Source: Bacteroidales bacterium
Lineage (GTDB): Bacteria > Bacteroidota > Bacteroidia > Bacteroidales > UBA932
Length of the DNA: 64,000 nucleotides
NCBI GenBank assembly: GCA_017634595.1
Contig: JAGBNC010000006.1
Coordinates: 62,001 to 126,000, forward strand
Reading direction: 5' to 3'
Part shown: piece after piece, positions 9,227 through 18,100 of the stretch
How the letters are laid out: every line of letters begins with the position of its first letter
Position numbering within the stretch: the first letter of the stretch is position 1
Translations under genes and position numbers: made by a program
Notes under the pieces: model-generated
Told to the model about the DNA's origin: nothing
Database searches by the model: none
What the model saw: only the letters and a program-made list of their open reading frames with translations

Positions 9227-9250
9227 AGTAGCTACCTCACGGCAGCTACT
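9227..9250 (-). terminator. Hairpin terminator after the 231-aa gene
   Basis: On the minus strand a 10-bp stem, AGTAGCTGCC with GGTAGCTACT (one G-T pair) and loop GTGA, is followed by TTTTG. It separates the capsid block from the terminase block. Confidence 0.5.
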
Positions 9251-9289
9251 TGAGACAATTATGTGAATCTATTCAAGAAAAACTGAGTT

Positions 9290-9985
9290 TCAGATTTCGA
9301 TACCTTTGGCGCGGATGGCGGCAATGGTCTCATCGGTGATGACGCAGCTGTGTTCCTTGAGTGCCAGCACGCGGGCCTTCACGCCGGCAGCAACCGTTTC
9401 GGATACTTTTTCCGACTTCAGGGCCTTTGAGATGTAGGCGCGGCAGCTCTTCTCGTTGAAGGTGTCAGCTGCCTGTTTCTTGGCGTTAAGCTCAAGCCAT
9501 GCATCGATGCGGGCCCATCCCGCCTGGATGCGTGCCTCTGCCTCAAGGATACGGGCGCGGAAACTGGCGCGGTCTGCATCAGCCGTGGCGGCCTTCATCT
9601 TGTCATGCAGGGCGCGGCGGACCTTGTAGTCCTCTGCGATATCATCGTACACCTTCTGCAGGTCCTCCGGAAGGTCGGCGCGGCGGGTGCGTCGCTCATC
9701 GAAGGTCTTGAAGGTTCCGCTGGCCGGCTTTGCCGGGGCCGCTTGTCCGGAAACTGCTGCAGCTGCCGGCGCGTAGTGCGCAACGAGCACGGCGGCGCGG
9801 GGATTCGGCTTGTCGAATCCGTCCCGGTCGAGCTTGTGGAGTTCATACAAGAGCATTTCCATATCGGTCTTCCGGCCGATATAGGAAATCAGCGACTCAT
9901 TGGGTGAGTACTTGCAAAAAAGGCTAAACCCGGAGATGAAGTCCGGGTCAGCCTTAGTAAGGAAGTCGTGAATATCCTGGTTCAT
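9290..9985 (-). CDS. Phage protein of unknown function (231 aa)
   Basis: N-terminal half starts MNQDIHDFLTKADPDFISGF. An Ala/Pro-rich linker lies around residues 70-95. The C-terminal half is strongly helical (DDIAEDYKVRRALHDKMK, EARIQAGWARIDAWLELNAK), consistent with a coiled coil. It follows the tube-like gene by three bases and is closed by a hairpin terminator. A tail-assembly or capsid accessory role is plausible from position, but the family is not recognised. Confidence 0.6.
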   Translation of the reverse strand: MNQDIHDFLTKADPDFISGFSLFCKYSPNESLISYIGRKTDMEMLLYELHKLDRDGFDKPNPRAAVLVAHYAPAAAAVSGQAAPAKPASGTFKTFDERRTRRADLPEDLQKVYDDIAEDYKVRRALHDKMKAATADADRASFRARILEAEARIQAGWARIDAWLELNAKKQAADTFNEKSCRAYISKALKSEKVSETVAAGVKARVLALKEHSCVITDETIAAIRAKGIEI

Positions 9986-9988
9986 GGC

Positions 9989-10576
9989 TTAGTTGCTTGC
10001 GGGTGTCAGGACGCCGGTGGCGGCATCGAGGGAGCCTTCGTCGGACACGATGGCGCCGGTGTAAACGGGGATGGGCGTCACATCCGGGCAATCCACGGTG
10101 TACTCGCAGCCCTTTGCGCTTCCTGCGGAGGTGCCGGAGCCGGGGCCACCCAGGGAGGTAGTGCTGCGATAGTCCTTGGAGCCGATGAGATGCCAGCGGC
10201 CCGCGGACTTCACCAGATAGACATAATCGTCATTGACGGAAGCCTTTCCGAATCCGAGGGCTTCAGGGGTGAGGTCGGGGAAAGACAGGAGGGCGTGGTT
10301 GATGAACATCTTGCAGTCCGTTTCGCCGGTTGTCTCAAAGGTTACGGAGCCTTTGCCCTGAGTAGAGTACATCTTCTGCCACTTTTTGCCAGTGGCAAGG
10401 ACGAAATCGCCCTTCAGCTCCGCAAGGTCGGCTTCGCCGATCTGGTCGTCCTTGTCGGGATCATCCTCGATGGTGGGCCAGGACTTGATGTAGCGCTTGC
10501 GGATGCGATATGCGACCTCGCCAATCCCCGAGGGATTGACGCGGCCGATATTGAAGTCAAGGTTGGCGTGTTTCAT
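9989..10576 (-). CDS. Tail-tube-like or capsid accessory protein (195 aa)
   Basis: A strand-rich protein beginning MKHANLDFNIGRVNPSGIGEV, with VLATGKKWQKMYSTQGKGSV and a Gly/Ser-rich loop GGPGSGTSAGSAKG that joins a compact C-terminal part ending in VYTGAIVSDEGSLDAATG. The build (long beta sheets and a small C-terminal add-on) resembles phage tail-tube or immunoglobulin-like decoration proteins. It sits directly after the major capsid gene, which fits either idea. Confidence in a structural role is good; the exact identity is not settled. Confidence 0.55.
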   Translation of the reverse strand: MKHANLDFNIGRVNPSGIGEVAYRIRKRYIKSWPTIEDDPDKDDQIGEADLAELKGDFVLATGKKWQKMYSTQGKGSVTFETTGETDCKMFINHALLSFPDLTPEALGFGKASVNDDYVYLVKSAGRWHLIGSKDYRSTTSLGGPGSGTSAGSAKGCEYTVDCPDVTPIPVYTGAIVSDEGSLDAATGVLTPASN

Positions 10577-10589
10577 ACGCTGTCAGTTT

Positions 10590-11552
10590 TTAGGAGAGGG
10601 TGGCGTTTGCCTTGGCAACGAGGAGGTACTCTTTCTCGATCATCTGGAACTGTACGCCCCAGAAGAAGCACATGAAGAACTGGACGACCTTGGGGTTGTC
10701 GGGGACACGGACCAGGACCCTCTCTTCGTTGGATTTCTGGTCGCAGCCTACGAGCATGTTGCCCTTGGTGGTCAAGTAGATGTAAGGTGCGTTCTTCATG
10801 CCGGAGAGGGCGACGAGTTCGCAGGGGGCATCTTCGGTGCCGTGCAGGCGGCTCTTGTTGTAAGTAGTGTTGTACACAACAGCGCCGAAATGGGCCAGGC
10901 ACCAGTCCTCGTACAGTTTCTTGACGCTCTTGGGGATGAACATTTTGAGGTCCTCGGCTTCCTGGAGCTCTTCGGACGCGGCATCGTAGATGCTCTTCAG
11001 CACGTCACCGACATTGGCTGCGGTGATGGTGGGGTGCTCGAAGTAATTGCCCTTGGCGGTCGCAATGTTGCCGGAGGATATTTCCGATGCGGCAATGGTG
11101 TTGAAGCCGTCGAAGAGGGCGGCGGTGGTGGTGCCTTCGGCGTTCCTCTGGCCGGTGAAGATGGCGATGCCAAGTTTCTTGGAGACCGACTTTGCCATCT
11201 GGAGCACCAGGGCCTTGACAATCTCCAGCTCGGTGCGCTTGGTCTTGTCGGAGTACGGCTCTCCGTACACTGTCGTGTAGAGCTTGTAGGGGTCAAACTC
11301 TTCAAGGACGTCACCCAAGAAGGTCTCCAGCGTGCGGGCAACGATCTTGGAGGTGTCGGTTGCGCCCTTTTCGGTCCTGTAGGGGCGCACCTCGGCATCT
11401 GAGCCGACGGCTCCGACGGTTTCCTTGCCGTTGATGCCGGTGCGGAGGGTCATGTGCTTGAGGGCCTTATCCAGGAGGGCGGCCACAGGCATTGCCAAGG
11501 CTTCCTTGCGGAACTTGGCGGAGGAATTGACAAGAAGTGTTGAAAGTTCCAT
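10590..11552 (-). CDS. Phage major capsid protein
   Basis: A 320-residue protein of HK97-like size. It has an N-terminal helical region (MELSTLLVNSSAKFRKEAL), a central region typical of the P and A domains (LEEFDPYKLYTTVYGE, GIAIFTGQRNAEGTTTAALF), and a C-terminal part KGNMLVGCDQKSNEERVLVR. The gene follows the protease-scaffold gene by 20 bases, the usual order for protease then capsid. No long N-terminal scaffold domain is present, in keeping with the separate scaffold-like tail of the protease. Confidence 0.82.
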   Translation of the reverse strand: MELSTLLVNSSAKFRKEALAMPVAALLDKALKHMTLRTGINGKETVGAVGSDAEVRPYRTEKGATDTSKIVARTLETFLGDVLEEFDPYKLYTTVYGEPYSDKTKRTELEIVKALVLQMAKSVSKKLGIAIFTGQRNAEGTTTAALFDGFNTIAASEISSGNIATAKGNYFEHPTITAANVGDVLKSIYDAASEELQEAEDLKMFIPKSVKKLYEDWCLAHFGAVVYNTTYNKSRLHGTEDAPCELVALSGMKNAPYIYLTTKGNMLVGCDQKSNEERVLVRVPDNPKVVQFFMCFFWGVQFQMIEKEYLLVAKANATLS

Positions 11553-11572
11553 AGTTCAATGATTTTGATGAA

Positions 11573-12820
11573 TTAGCGGTTAAGGAAGTTCTGGCAGGCC
11601 TCGAGTGCTTCGTCGAAGTTTTCGGCTGCTTTGACCTGGCCGTCGTTTTCCGGGGTTCCGGAAGGGGCCGGCTGCTCGGGGGCGGGATTTTCCGCCTTCT
11701 CTATGGCGGCTTTAAGAGAGTTCTGGAGCTCGGTGATACGGGCGTCACGGGCGGCGATGGTCTCGTTTGCCTTCTTGAGGTCGGCAGTGAGCTGTTCGTT
11801 GGAGGCGCGCAGTGATGCGGCCTCGGCAAGGGCGGCTTCTACGGCCTGGAGCTGTACGGCCTGGAGGGTCGAAGAACCGTCGTTCTGGTCAAAGACCTGC
11901 TCTGCGAGAGCGGGAATGGCCACAAGGTTGGGATAGCTGTTGTTGTTCTGTTTTTCCATAGTGGAAGGGTTTTGGTCAATGTGTTGGTCTGCAAGGTCTG
12001 CAACGGCGGTAGCGGCGTCTGCCATGGTGCCTATGGAATCGATGAGGGAGCCGACCACGTCTTCTGCGAAGTAAGTGCGCCCGGTCAGCTGGTCATCTTT
12101 GACGTTGGGACGGTTGGCGCGGACGTCGGAGGTAAACTGCTCATTCAGCGGATTCAGAGTCTGTTCGCGTATTACCTGGAAGTTGCCTTCGAGGGCTGCT
12201 TCATAATCGGCGTTTTTCTCCGTGGCGGCGTCTGCATAGATACGGGCGCTTACGTATCCGTCGCTGTCTTTATGGAATTTCGGATACCCGGAGAGCTGCA
12301 CCAGGGTGCCGATGCAACCCACCCTGTCTTTCGGCTGGTGTGCGATAATACGGTCGCAGTATGAGAGCGCGTAAATGCAGGCGGACGCAGCGGTGCCGTC
12401 AATGAATCCCACGACGGGCTTGCTGCAGGAGCGTATGGCGTCTGCCAGTTCGGGCACTGAATCCGAGGAACCGCCGCCGGAATCGGCGACAATGATGTGC
12501 CCCAGCACCTCCGGATCCGCATCGGCTTTCCTGAGTTCTTCTCCGATGGTGCGGGTGCCAGGATCGCCGCATGAATCGTATTTCAGCATCGTACCGAGGA
12601 GGTAGGTGACATATATCGACTTCGATTCGTATGGGTTGGCTTTCCCCTTGGGGGCCGGGATAAGGTCAGCGCAGCTTATCTTGCGGGCGGCCGGGCCTTT
12701 ATCTATTTCTGTGATGTATCCGTTTATGACGCCCTGAAGGACGGGGGCCATTGCGGCGGCCTGCTCCGGAGTTATCATCCAGGGGCCGCGAAGGTTCATA
12801 GCAAGATTAGACAGTTTCAT
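11573..12820 (-). CDS. S49-family prohead protease fused to scaffold-like tail
   Basis: Residues 1 to about 270 form a ClpP/SppA-like serine protease: HIIVADSGGGSSDSVPEL, the nucleophile region FIDGTAASACIYALSYCDRI, and KDRVGCIGTLVQLSGYP. The remaining part, after a linker, is a coiled coil (ASLRASNEQLTADLKKANET) followed by a Pro-rich stretch, like the scaffold portion of lambda C/Nu3. An in-frame ATG at 11957-11959 (residue 288, MEKQNNNSYPNL) lies just where the scaffold part begins and could give a separate scaffold product. The gene is directly upstream of the capsid gene. It would cleave capsid or scaffold during head maturation. Confidence 0.85.
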   Translation of the reverse strand: MKLSNLAMNLRGPWMITPEQAAAMAPVLQGVINGYITEIDKGPAARKISCADLIPAPKGKANPYESKSIYVTYLLGTMLKYDSCGDPGTRTIGEELRKADADPEVLGHIIVADSGGGSSDSVPELADAIRSCSKPVVGFIDGTAASACIYALSYCDRIIAHQPKDRVGCIGTLVQLSGYPKFHKDSDGYVSARIYADAATEKNADYEAALEGNFQVIREQTLNPLNEQFTSDVRANRPNVKDDQLTGRTYFAEDVVGSLIDSIGTMADAATAVADLADQHIDQNPSTMEKQNNNSYPNLVAIPALAEQVFDQNDGSSTLQAVQLQAVEAALAEAASLRASNEQLTADLKKANETIAARDARITELQNSLKAAIEKAENPAPEQPAPSGTPENDGQVKAAENFDEALEACQNFLNR

Positions 12821-12843
12821 TCCAGGGTGCGTTTGGGCTGATG

Positions 12844-12851
12844 CAAAGGTA
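12844..12851 (-). promoter_or_regulatory. Candidate -7 box TACCTTTG before protease gene
   Basis: The minus strand reads TACCTTTG, an exact TAnnTTTG match, 23 bases before the protease ATG. No TTTG lies at the usual -33 distance. A phage activator or a weak promoter is possible. Confidence 0.35.
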
Positions 12852-12868
12852 ATCAGCGCCGGCGCGTG

Positions 12869-13303
12869 TTATTGTGACAGCATTACGGGGCCCTGGAGGC
12901 TCTGATGGGATATCAGGAACGTGAATCCGTCGGAAGATACTCCCGAAATACCATCTTCGAAGGTAAAGGTCGGCAGATATTGGCGTGAACCGATGACGTA
13001 AGACTCTCCGTTAATCAGGGTGATAACGAAGATGCACTTTTTACCTGTCATCTTCCTGAGGACGGGGCGCCAGGAGTCTTTGTCCGCCCTGAGCGCGGCA
13101 GTAAGGGAGAAGTCGCAGCTGCGTCCGTTCTCGTCGTAGGACCATTTTTCGGAAACATGCGCGGAATCCTGCGTGAAAGGGAGGTTCTGCAGTGAGCCTG
13201 TCAGGAAATCAGACAGTCGGATAGAGCATCCGGCCGGAAGTTGGCTGAAGTCTGCAAAGGAAGAAGCTGCTGCATACTGTATGCTGCGGACGCCTGGTTT
13301 CAT
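12869..13303 (-). CDS. Phage structural-like protein (144 aa), unknown
   Basis: Starts MKPGVRSIQYAAASSFADFSQL and is strand-rich (DFSLTAALRADKDSWRPVL, KKCIFVITLINGESYVIG, GVSSDGFTFLISHQSLQGP). The pattern fits a small tail or capsid component. It is the second gene of the late block, 15 bases after the 173-codon gene, and is followed by the protease gene with its own candidate promoter. No family recognised. Confidence 0.6.
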   Translation of the reverse strand: MKPGVRSIQYAAASSFADFSQLPAGCSIRLSDFLTGSLQNLPFTQDSAHVSEKWSYDENGRSCDFSLTAALRADKDSWRPVLRKMTGKKCIFVITLINGESYVIGSRQYLPTFTFEDGISGVSSDGFTFLISHQSLQGPVMLSQ

Positions 13304-13318
13304 TGGACTTTGTTTGGG

Positions 13319-13840
13319 CTAAAAAAAGATGGGTATGGAGTTATTGGCCGGGTTTTTCTTGCGGTACCGGTACCAGGCCTTGGACAGGTTGCTGATGATG
13401 GTGTCGTTTATTGGCAGGTTGAAATCGCAGAGGAACGATCCGATGGCGTGGCGGATCGGCTCTGAGTCATCGTCGGAGAAGCGGGCGATCATGTAGGCGT
13501 TGAATACGCCATACAGCTGGTTTTTCAGGTAGCGGCAAATAGAAGCTTGCCCCTTTCCCGAAATGGCAAAGCGGTATTCCTCATTGACGTGGATTATGCT
13601 TTGTTCGGGGATGTTCCAGGAGGGTCGTCCGTCGGCGTCGAGCAGCTGGATGGAGATGAATCCGGTCCGGTCCTTCAGCGGGGTCCAGGGCTGCTGGGGC
13701 TTTTGAAGGTTGGCTACAACAAGTCCCCAAAGATTGGACCGGCGGTCAAGCCTCACGATTTCTGAACCGTTGACGCTGACTATCCAGTCTTTGAAGAAGC
13801 CGCCGACCTGTAGGTCTGCAAGTGGTGAGAACTTACCCAT
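13319..13840 (-). CDS. First late phage gene (173 aa), unknown
   Basis: Starts MGKFSPLADLQVGGFFKDWIV and mixes strands with a helical, basic C-terminus ending NLSKAWYRYRKKNPANNSIPI. It is the first gene after the terminator at 13901-13926 and the TATCTTTG box at 13892-13899. It therefore probably heads the late transcript. A second TACCTTTG lies only seven bases before its ATG. No family recognised. Confidence 0.6.
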   Translation of the reverse strand: MGKFSPLADLQVGGFFKDWIVSVNGSEIVRLDRRSNLWGLVVANLQKPQQPWTPLKDRTGFISIQLLDADGRPSWNIPEQSIIHVNEEYRFAISGKGQASICRYLKNQLYGVFNAYMIARFSDDDSEPIRHAIGSFLCDFNLPINDTIISNLSKAWYRYRKKNPANNSIPIFF

Positions 13841-13891
13841 ATCCGGACAAAGGTACGGATGCGCAGGCTCTCCATTCGGGACATTTCAGCG

Positions 13892-13899
13892 CAAAGATA
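13892..13899 (-). promoter_or_regulatory. Candidate late promoter -7 box TATCTTTG
   Basis: The minus strand reads TATCTTTG, an exact TAnnTTTG match 51 bases ahead of the first late gene and immediately beyond the terminator of the upstream unit. The -33 region is occupied by the terminator stem and shows no TTTG, so an activator may be needed. Confidence 0.4.
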
Positions 13900-13900
13900 C

Positions 13901-13926
13901 AAAAAAGCCCCGGATTTCTCCGGGGC
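13901..13926 (-). terminator. Rho-independent terminator between early and late phage units
   Basis: The minus strand has a perfect 8-bp stem (GCCCCGGA with TCCGGGGC, 4-base loop) followed by six T. It ends the unit carrying the DUF5053-like and 45-codon genes. Confidence 0.85.
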
Positions 13927-13990
13927 CGGGTGGCCAGTCTCCACTGCTGGCCGGTGCAATCGTGCAATACATTATTGCGTTGTGGAGATG

Positions 13991-14242
13991 TCAAAGTTCA
14001 TTCGAGGCAACCCGGATCCGGGAGGCCAAATCGTCGAGTGCTTTCTTCAGCCGGCTACGTTCGTCATCATTGAAAGAACCTGCGCCGCCATTTCCGTCTA
14101 CGCCCCGCATTTTATTGTAGAACCAAGAAACGGAATGTTCAGGAAAATACTCTTTTGCGAAATCTCCCCATGTAATCAGGTCGTAGATGTCATCAATGAT
14201 TGGGATGATGGAAGATTGGTTGTAGTGTTGTTTTGCGTCCAT
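13991..14242 (-). CDS. DUF5053-like small phage protein (83 aa)
   Basis: The chosen start MDAKQHYNQSSIIPIIDDIY avoids overlap with the 45-codon gene upstream; a longer frame begins at 14290. The sequence has the look of DUF5053 proteins: ITWGDFAKEYFPEHSVSWFYNKMRG, then FNDDERSRLKKALDDLASRI. The segment around WGDFAKEYF...SWFYNKM resembles a helix-turn-helix, so a DNA-binding role is possible. It sits next to the putative origin region. Confidence 0.6.
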   Translation of the reverse strand: MDAKQHYNQSSIIPIIDDIYDLITWGDFAKEYFPEHSVSWFYNKMRGVDGNGGAGSFNDDERSRLKKALDDLASRIRVASNEL

Positions 14243-14250
14243 AAAAGTAA

Positions 14251-14282
14251 GGTAATTGAAAGGTTCCGCCCCGGAGGGCGGT
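14251..14282 (-). repeat. Hairpin between two small phage genes
   Basis: GGTTCCGCCC and GGGCGGTTCC surround a four-base loop, pairing except for two T-T positions. It lies between the 45-codon gene and the DUF5053-like gene. It could stabilise the message or mark the ribosome site; no T-run follows. Confidence 0.35.
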
Positions 14283-14286
14283 TCCT

Positions 14287-14424
14287 TCAAGAGTTTAGAA
14301 GTTTATCAAAACATTCTTTCGCATAGCGCTTCAGCATTTTCGAGGGATTGTGTTTGCTGTTCTGCACATTCCTGATTGCTTCAATCAGTTCCCTCTCTTC
14401 AGGTGTCAATTTCAAATCGTTCAT
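14287..14424 (-). CDS. Very small phage protein (45 aa)
   Basis: ATG at 14422-14424 gives a 45-residue product starting MNDLKLTPEERELIEAIRN and ending in a basic segment with KMLKRYAKECFDKLLNS. It is highly charged and helical. Coding character is supported by its position at the head of a unit between the origin-like block and the DUF5053-like gene. Function unknown; it resembles the short helical regulators common in phage early regions. Confidence 0.55.
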   Translation of the reverse strand: MNDLKLTPEERELIEAIRNVQNSKHNPSKMLKRYAKECFDKLLNS

Positions 14425-14454
14425 AATGTATTGCTGTTTGATTGCAATACAAAT

Positions 14455-14476
14455 ATACTATAATTTTTTATAGTAT
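14455..14476. promoter_or_regulatory. AT-rich palindrome upstream of the 45-aa gene
   Basis: Arms ATACTATAA and TTATAGTAT are perfect with a TTTT spacer. The palindrome lies 31 bases ahead of the ATG at 14424, where a promoter or operator would be. Confidence 0.45.
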
Positions 14477-14522
14477 GCAAATTTTTTTTGCGTTTTGGCG
14501 AACTTTTTTTTGATTTTTTTTC

Positions 14523-14910
14523 TGACGCAGAAAATTGTGGCAAAAAGTTGACGCCCTGACGCGGATTTGTAACTATTTATATATTAAGTAATTATCCGCG
14601 TCAGACTTTTTGACGGCCGGTTGACCGGGATTTTTCCGAAAACCCGTGTAACTTATTGATTGATAGTGGCGTCAGAGTTTTCTCAAGCAAAAACGGCCCT
14701 GGAGGGCTTCCGGTCGCTCGGTCAACTCCTTGCCGAAAAAGTTGACGCCGATAACTCTTTCATACTCACTTTCTTACAAACCTGCGTCAATGCGTCAGAG
14801 AAAAAAGCAAGAAAAATTGTCAAATAAAAATATGGGCCGGTTCGAGGCATAAAAAAGGGGCTACGGTAGCCCGTAGCCCTGGCGTCCGTGACGCCTGTGA
14901 TTCTTGACGC
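14523..14910. other. Putative phage replication origin with ten TGACGC boxes
   Basis: This gene-free stretch carries ten exact copies of TGACGC or its complement, starting at 14523, 14549, 14557, 14598, 14669, 14743, 14784, 14792, 14889 and 14905. About 0.2 would be expected by chance in 388 bp on both strands. Pairs are spaced 8, 8 and 16 bases. Two boxes form an 11-bp inverted repeat (CTGACGCGGAT at 14556-14566 with its complement at 14594-14604) around an AT-rich core, as expected for a melting site. It lies next to the primase-helicase gene. Clustered operator sites are the alternative. Confidence 0.6.
14851..14879 (-). terminator. Rho-independent terminator of the replication unit
   Basis: The minus strand shows a perfect 9-bp stem (GGGCTACGG with CCGTAGCCC, 4-base loop) followed by six T. 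It lies 53 bases beyond the stop of the 84-codon gene that follows the primase-helicase. Confidence 0.88.
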
Positions 14911-14931
14911 CCTGAACAACGAGTTGTCTGG

Positions 14932-15186
14932 TCAGCCTGTCGCAACATACACCTCGAAGCCTGCGTTTATCCTCTCGACCAGCAGCTGGTATATAGACGA
15001 GCGTACATAATCTGTGTAGTACTTCCCTTCATCCGGGCCGATAAGCACCCGGTACAGGACCGGCCGGCCCATGTAGAGGTCGGTGGTCCTGGCCGGGCGC
15101 ATCTTCTCCGGCACGCTGTCATAGCACCAGGTCGGAAGTGAACGCCCGCGGTACCAGACATTGAGATCGAGAAGCCTTGAGGCCAT
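14932..15186 (-). CDS. Small phage protein after primase-helicase (84 aa)
   Basis: Starts MASRLLDLNVWYRGRSLPTWCY, followed by MGRPVLYRVLIGPDEGKYYTD and a final helix YQLLVERINAGFEVYV. Its ATG shares one base with the primase-helicase stop (TGATG), so it is translationally coupled to it. It is the last gene before the unit's terminator. No family recognised; a replication accessory role is suggested only by the coupling. Confidence 0.6.
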   Translation of the reverse strand: MASRLLDLNVWYRGRSLPTWCYDSVPEKMRPARTTDLYMGRPVLYRVLIGPDEGKYYTDYVRSSIYQLLVERINAGFEVYVATG

Positions 15187-18100
15187 CAGCCGAAAATCGG
15201 TTTGGGTTCTGCGGGAGCAGCTGCTTCCGGTGCGTCGCCTTCCTGTTCCCAGGGCTCGGGCTTCATGCCGTCAAGCGTGCCCGTCTGCTGCCCCGCACCC
15301 CCCGAAGGTTCGTCAAGCTCCGCGAGTATGACGCTGACCGGCAGGTCGGGATTCTTGGTGGTGTCGATGAAGAAGTAGTAGCGGTCCTTGCCGGCGATCT
15401 TGCGCCGGATATCGCACCTCTCCTGCTCGGTCTTGCTCTTTAGCAGGCACTTGGGGTTGAATATCCAGTCCTTGTACAGGCAGAACTGCTGCAGGCGCTT
15501 CTTGAACGTCTGGATCTTCATCATTTCAGCAATGGGCTTCGGCAGGTCTTTCTTGTACTCCTCGAAGACCGTGGACGTCTCGAGAACCTGGTTCAGTTTG
15601 TCTTCCGTGAAGTAGCTTTCGGCCCAGTAGAGGAATTCCTGCGTCATGGCCTTCTTGAGGTTGCGCATCTCGATGGCCCGCATAGCCGGCTGTATCCTTA
15701 CGCGGAATTTCTTCCACACCTGGACGCACTGGAGCATGAAATTGTAGAAGTGGTTCATATCTTCAGGCGAATAATCGTCGATGAGGGTGCGATGGAAGTC
15801 CATATCAGGGGTGTACGCCTTCATCCCCTGCTCCGGATCCTCGGAGTGATAGTAGTTGCTGAAGGCGGCAAACCAGATACGGCGCCGCAGCGACCCGTCG
15901 AAATCTGTGATGGCGTGGTTGCTCGACAGGGCAAGCTTCGGAGAATCCTTGAACGACAGGGTCACTTTGTCGGCATACTTGGCGTTTACCTCCATCTTGC
16001 CGGTGATCCAGTTCATAAATATGTGCATATCCACACGGTGGTTGATATCGTCAATGTACACAGTGTCGGTGTATCCCCTTTTCACTCCCTGGAGGATGAA
16101 GTCCATCTTGTCTGTCTTGATATGGCGGCCGTCGATGTAGTTTTGGCGACGAAGCCGCTCGACGCTTCCAAGGAGAATGCTCTTGCCGGTACCGCCGCGG
16201 TGTTCTCCGACCTCTCCCTGCTCTGTCTCCATGGCATAGGCTGCATAGGGCTTGGCGGCATCCTTGTGCTTGCTGAGCATATAGCCCAGCAGCGCTACCT
16301 TGGAGATGAAATTCAGGTCGTGCTCCGCTCGCTGGTCCTCAGAGAGGATGTAGCCGGCGTTCTCCTCCTGCCAATAGACCCGGCCGGTGTTATACACGAA
16401 CTGCAGCCAGTCGAAGTCCGGACGCAGGATCTCAAGCTCGTACTGCCTGATGTCCTTTACCGCGTCAACTTTCTTCTTCTGCTCTATATACTCGGGGGTC
16501 CGGGGGGTGCAGCGCCGGAGGATGGACAAGGCCCCCTCGTATTCCGGCGAACGGCGGACCGAGAAGAATGACGCCTCTACCTTGAAGTCATGATCGATAA
16601 TCTTGTCAGAATGCACCATATACGGGCAGCTGCCGGGCTTCAGATGCTCGATACCTTCGGCGGTCACCTTGAATACACCATTCCTGAAGAAGAAATAGTC
16701 CGCATCGGCGGTATAGGCGTCGAAATTCGGATGGATCTTCTTGAGGTTGGAGAAGGAGTCCGGAGATACCTGCTTGCTCCGGAAAATGGAGTTTGCGAGG
16801 GCTTGGCGATAGTATTGCGGGTGCTGCACCAGGAACTCCTGCAGCTGCGCCATGCAGCGCGCCTTGATATCTTCCGGAGGTATCATCTCGACAACATTAT
16901 CGTGGATATGGCAGTATCCCCTGGGGTGGCCGGGGTCATCGATGGTGAAGAATCCCATAGCCTGCAGGAAAGCGTACATCTGGGAGTTGTTGATGTCGTA
17001 ACCTGTAAGGGTGCCGGTCTTGTCACGCTTCTCCTGCCAGAACTTCAGGGAGCCGGCCATCTTGACCATGTTGGCGAAGATGTCGTCAACGCTTCCCAGT
17101 TCCGGGCGCCGGTAATGGACGAAGAAGTCCTTGGCGTCCTTGCAGGGCTTTCCGCGGCGCGTCCGGAAGGCGGCCAGGTCTGCCGGCAGCTGGATCACGG
17201 CGATATCGAGGTAAGAGAGGGCGTTTTTCTGGGCCTGCTTCACGCCGGTATCATCCGCGTCGAAAAGCAGGAATATGTGCTTGGCCAGCTTGCTCAGGAT
17301 TCCATACTGCTCCGGAGTGATGTCGGCAGTCTCGCTGTTGGGCCAGCAGACGTGGTAGTCCGGACTGGAGCACCGGACGTTCAGCGCGTCGGAGGGCCCG
17401 CTGCAGATGATGAGCTTGTCCCAGGTCATGTCGACCTGCTCCTCCCCTTCTCCGTCCTCGGAAGGGACGCTGCGCTGCGGGCTCCAGTCCTTGTTGACGA
17501 TGCCGCGGTACCTGGTCATAAATTCGCGTTCACCGCTGAAAGGAATAAAGCGCCGTTTGGGTGCCGGCAGGCCCTGGGCCTTGGCATCGGCGGCTGCCTT
17601 TTCGTCTGCTTCCTGGACGGTAGTGTTATCCTTCCAGTAGAAGCGGATATCCCCAAGGGGGCAATAGATTTTGCCGTAATCGCCGTAATCGTAGTAGTAA
17701 ACAGGATATTCAGGCGTTGCCGTGATCTTCCAGGAGTCGCCCTTGGCTGCGCGTTTAGTGATGTACGACGTGACGGGTTTCAGGGAGAACTGCTCGCACA
17801 GCTCCTGGGTTATGCCTCGGCCGAGAAGGTCGAGCTCTTCCTTGGCGAACTTGCCGCCCTCGCGCAGCTGCACGGTCATCGAGTCCTGGCCGGGCATCCG
17901 CTCCATTTCCGGCTTTGGGGCTGAGGCGTCACTGACTTCCTTCCCCTGCAGCAGGTCCGGAGCGAACCGGGCCGCTATCCATTCCAAGGCCTTCGGGTAA
18001 TCCTTGGATGCCTGCCAGCCGAATTCCTTGCGCACGAGCTCTATGGCGGTATAGGCCTTGGTGTCGCTGCCTCCTTTGTCCTGGAGGAACCACACTCCGC

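Noticed and set aside
14722..14919. 65-codon frame on the minus strand in the origin-like block
   Set aside because: It overlaps the TGACGC boxes and the terminator, has no coupling to neighbours and an unlikely composition.
16590..17924. 444-codon + strand frame opposite the primase-helicase
   Set aside because: The minus strand encodes TOPRIM and SF3 motifs here; the + frame has no family features.
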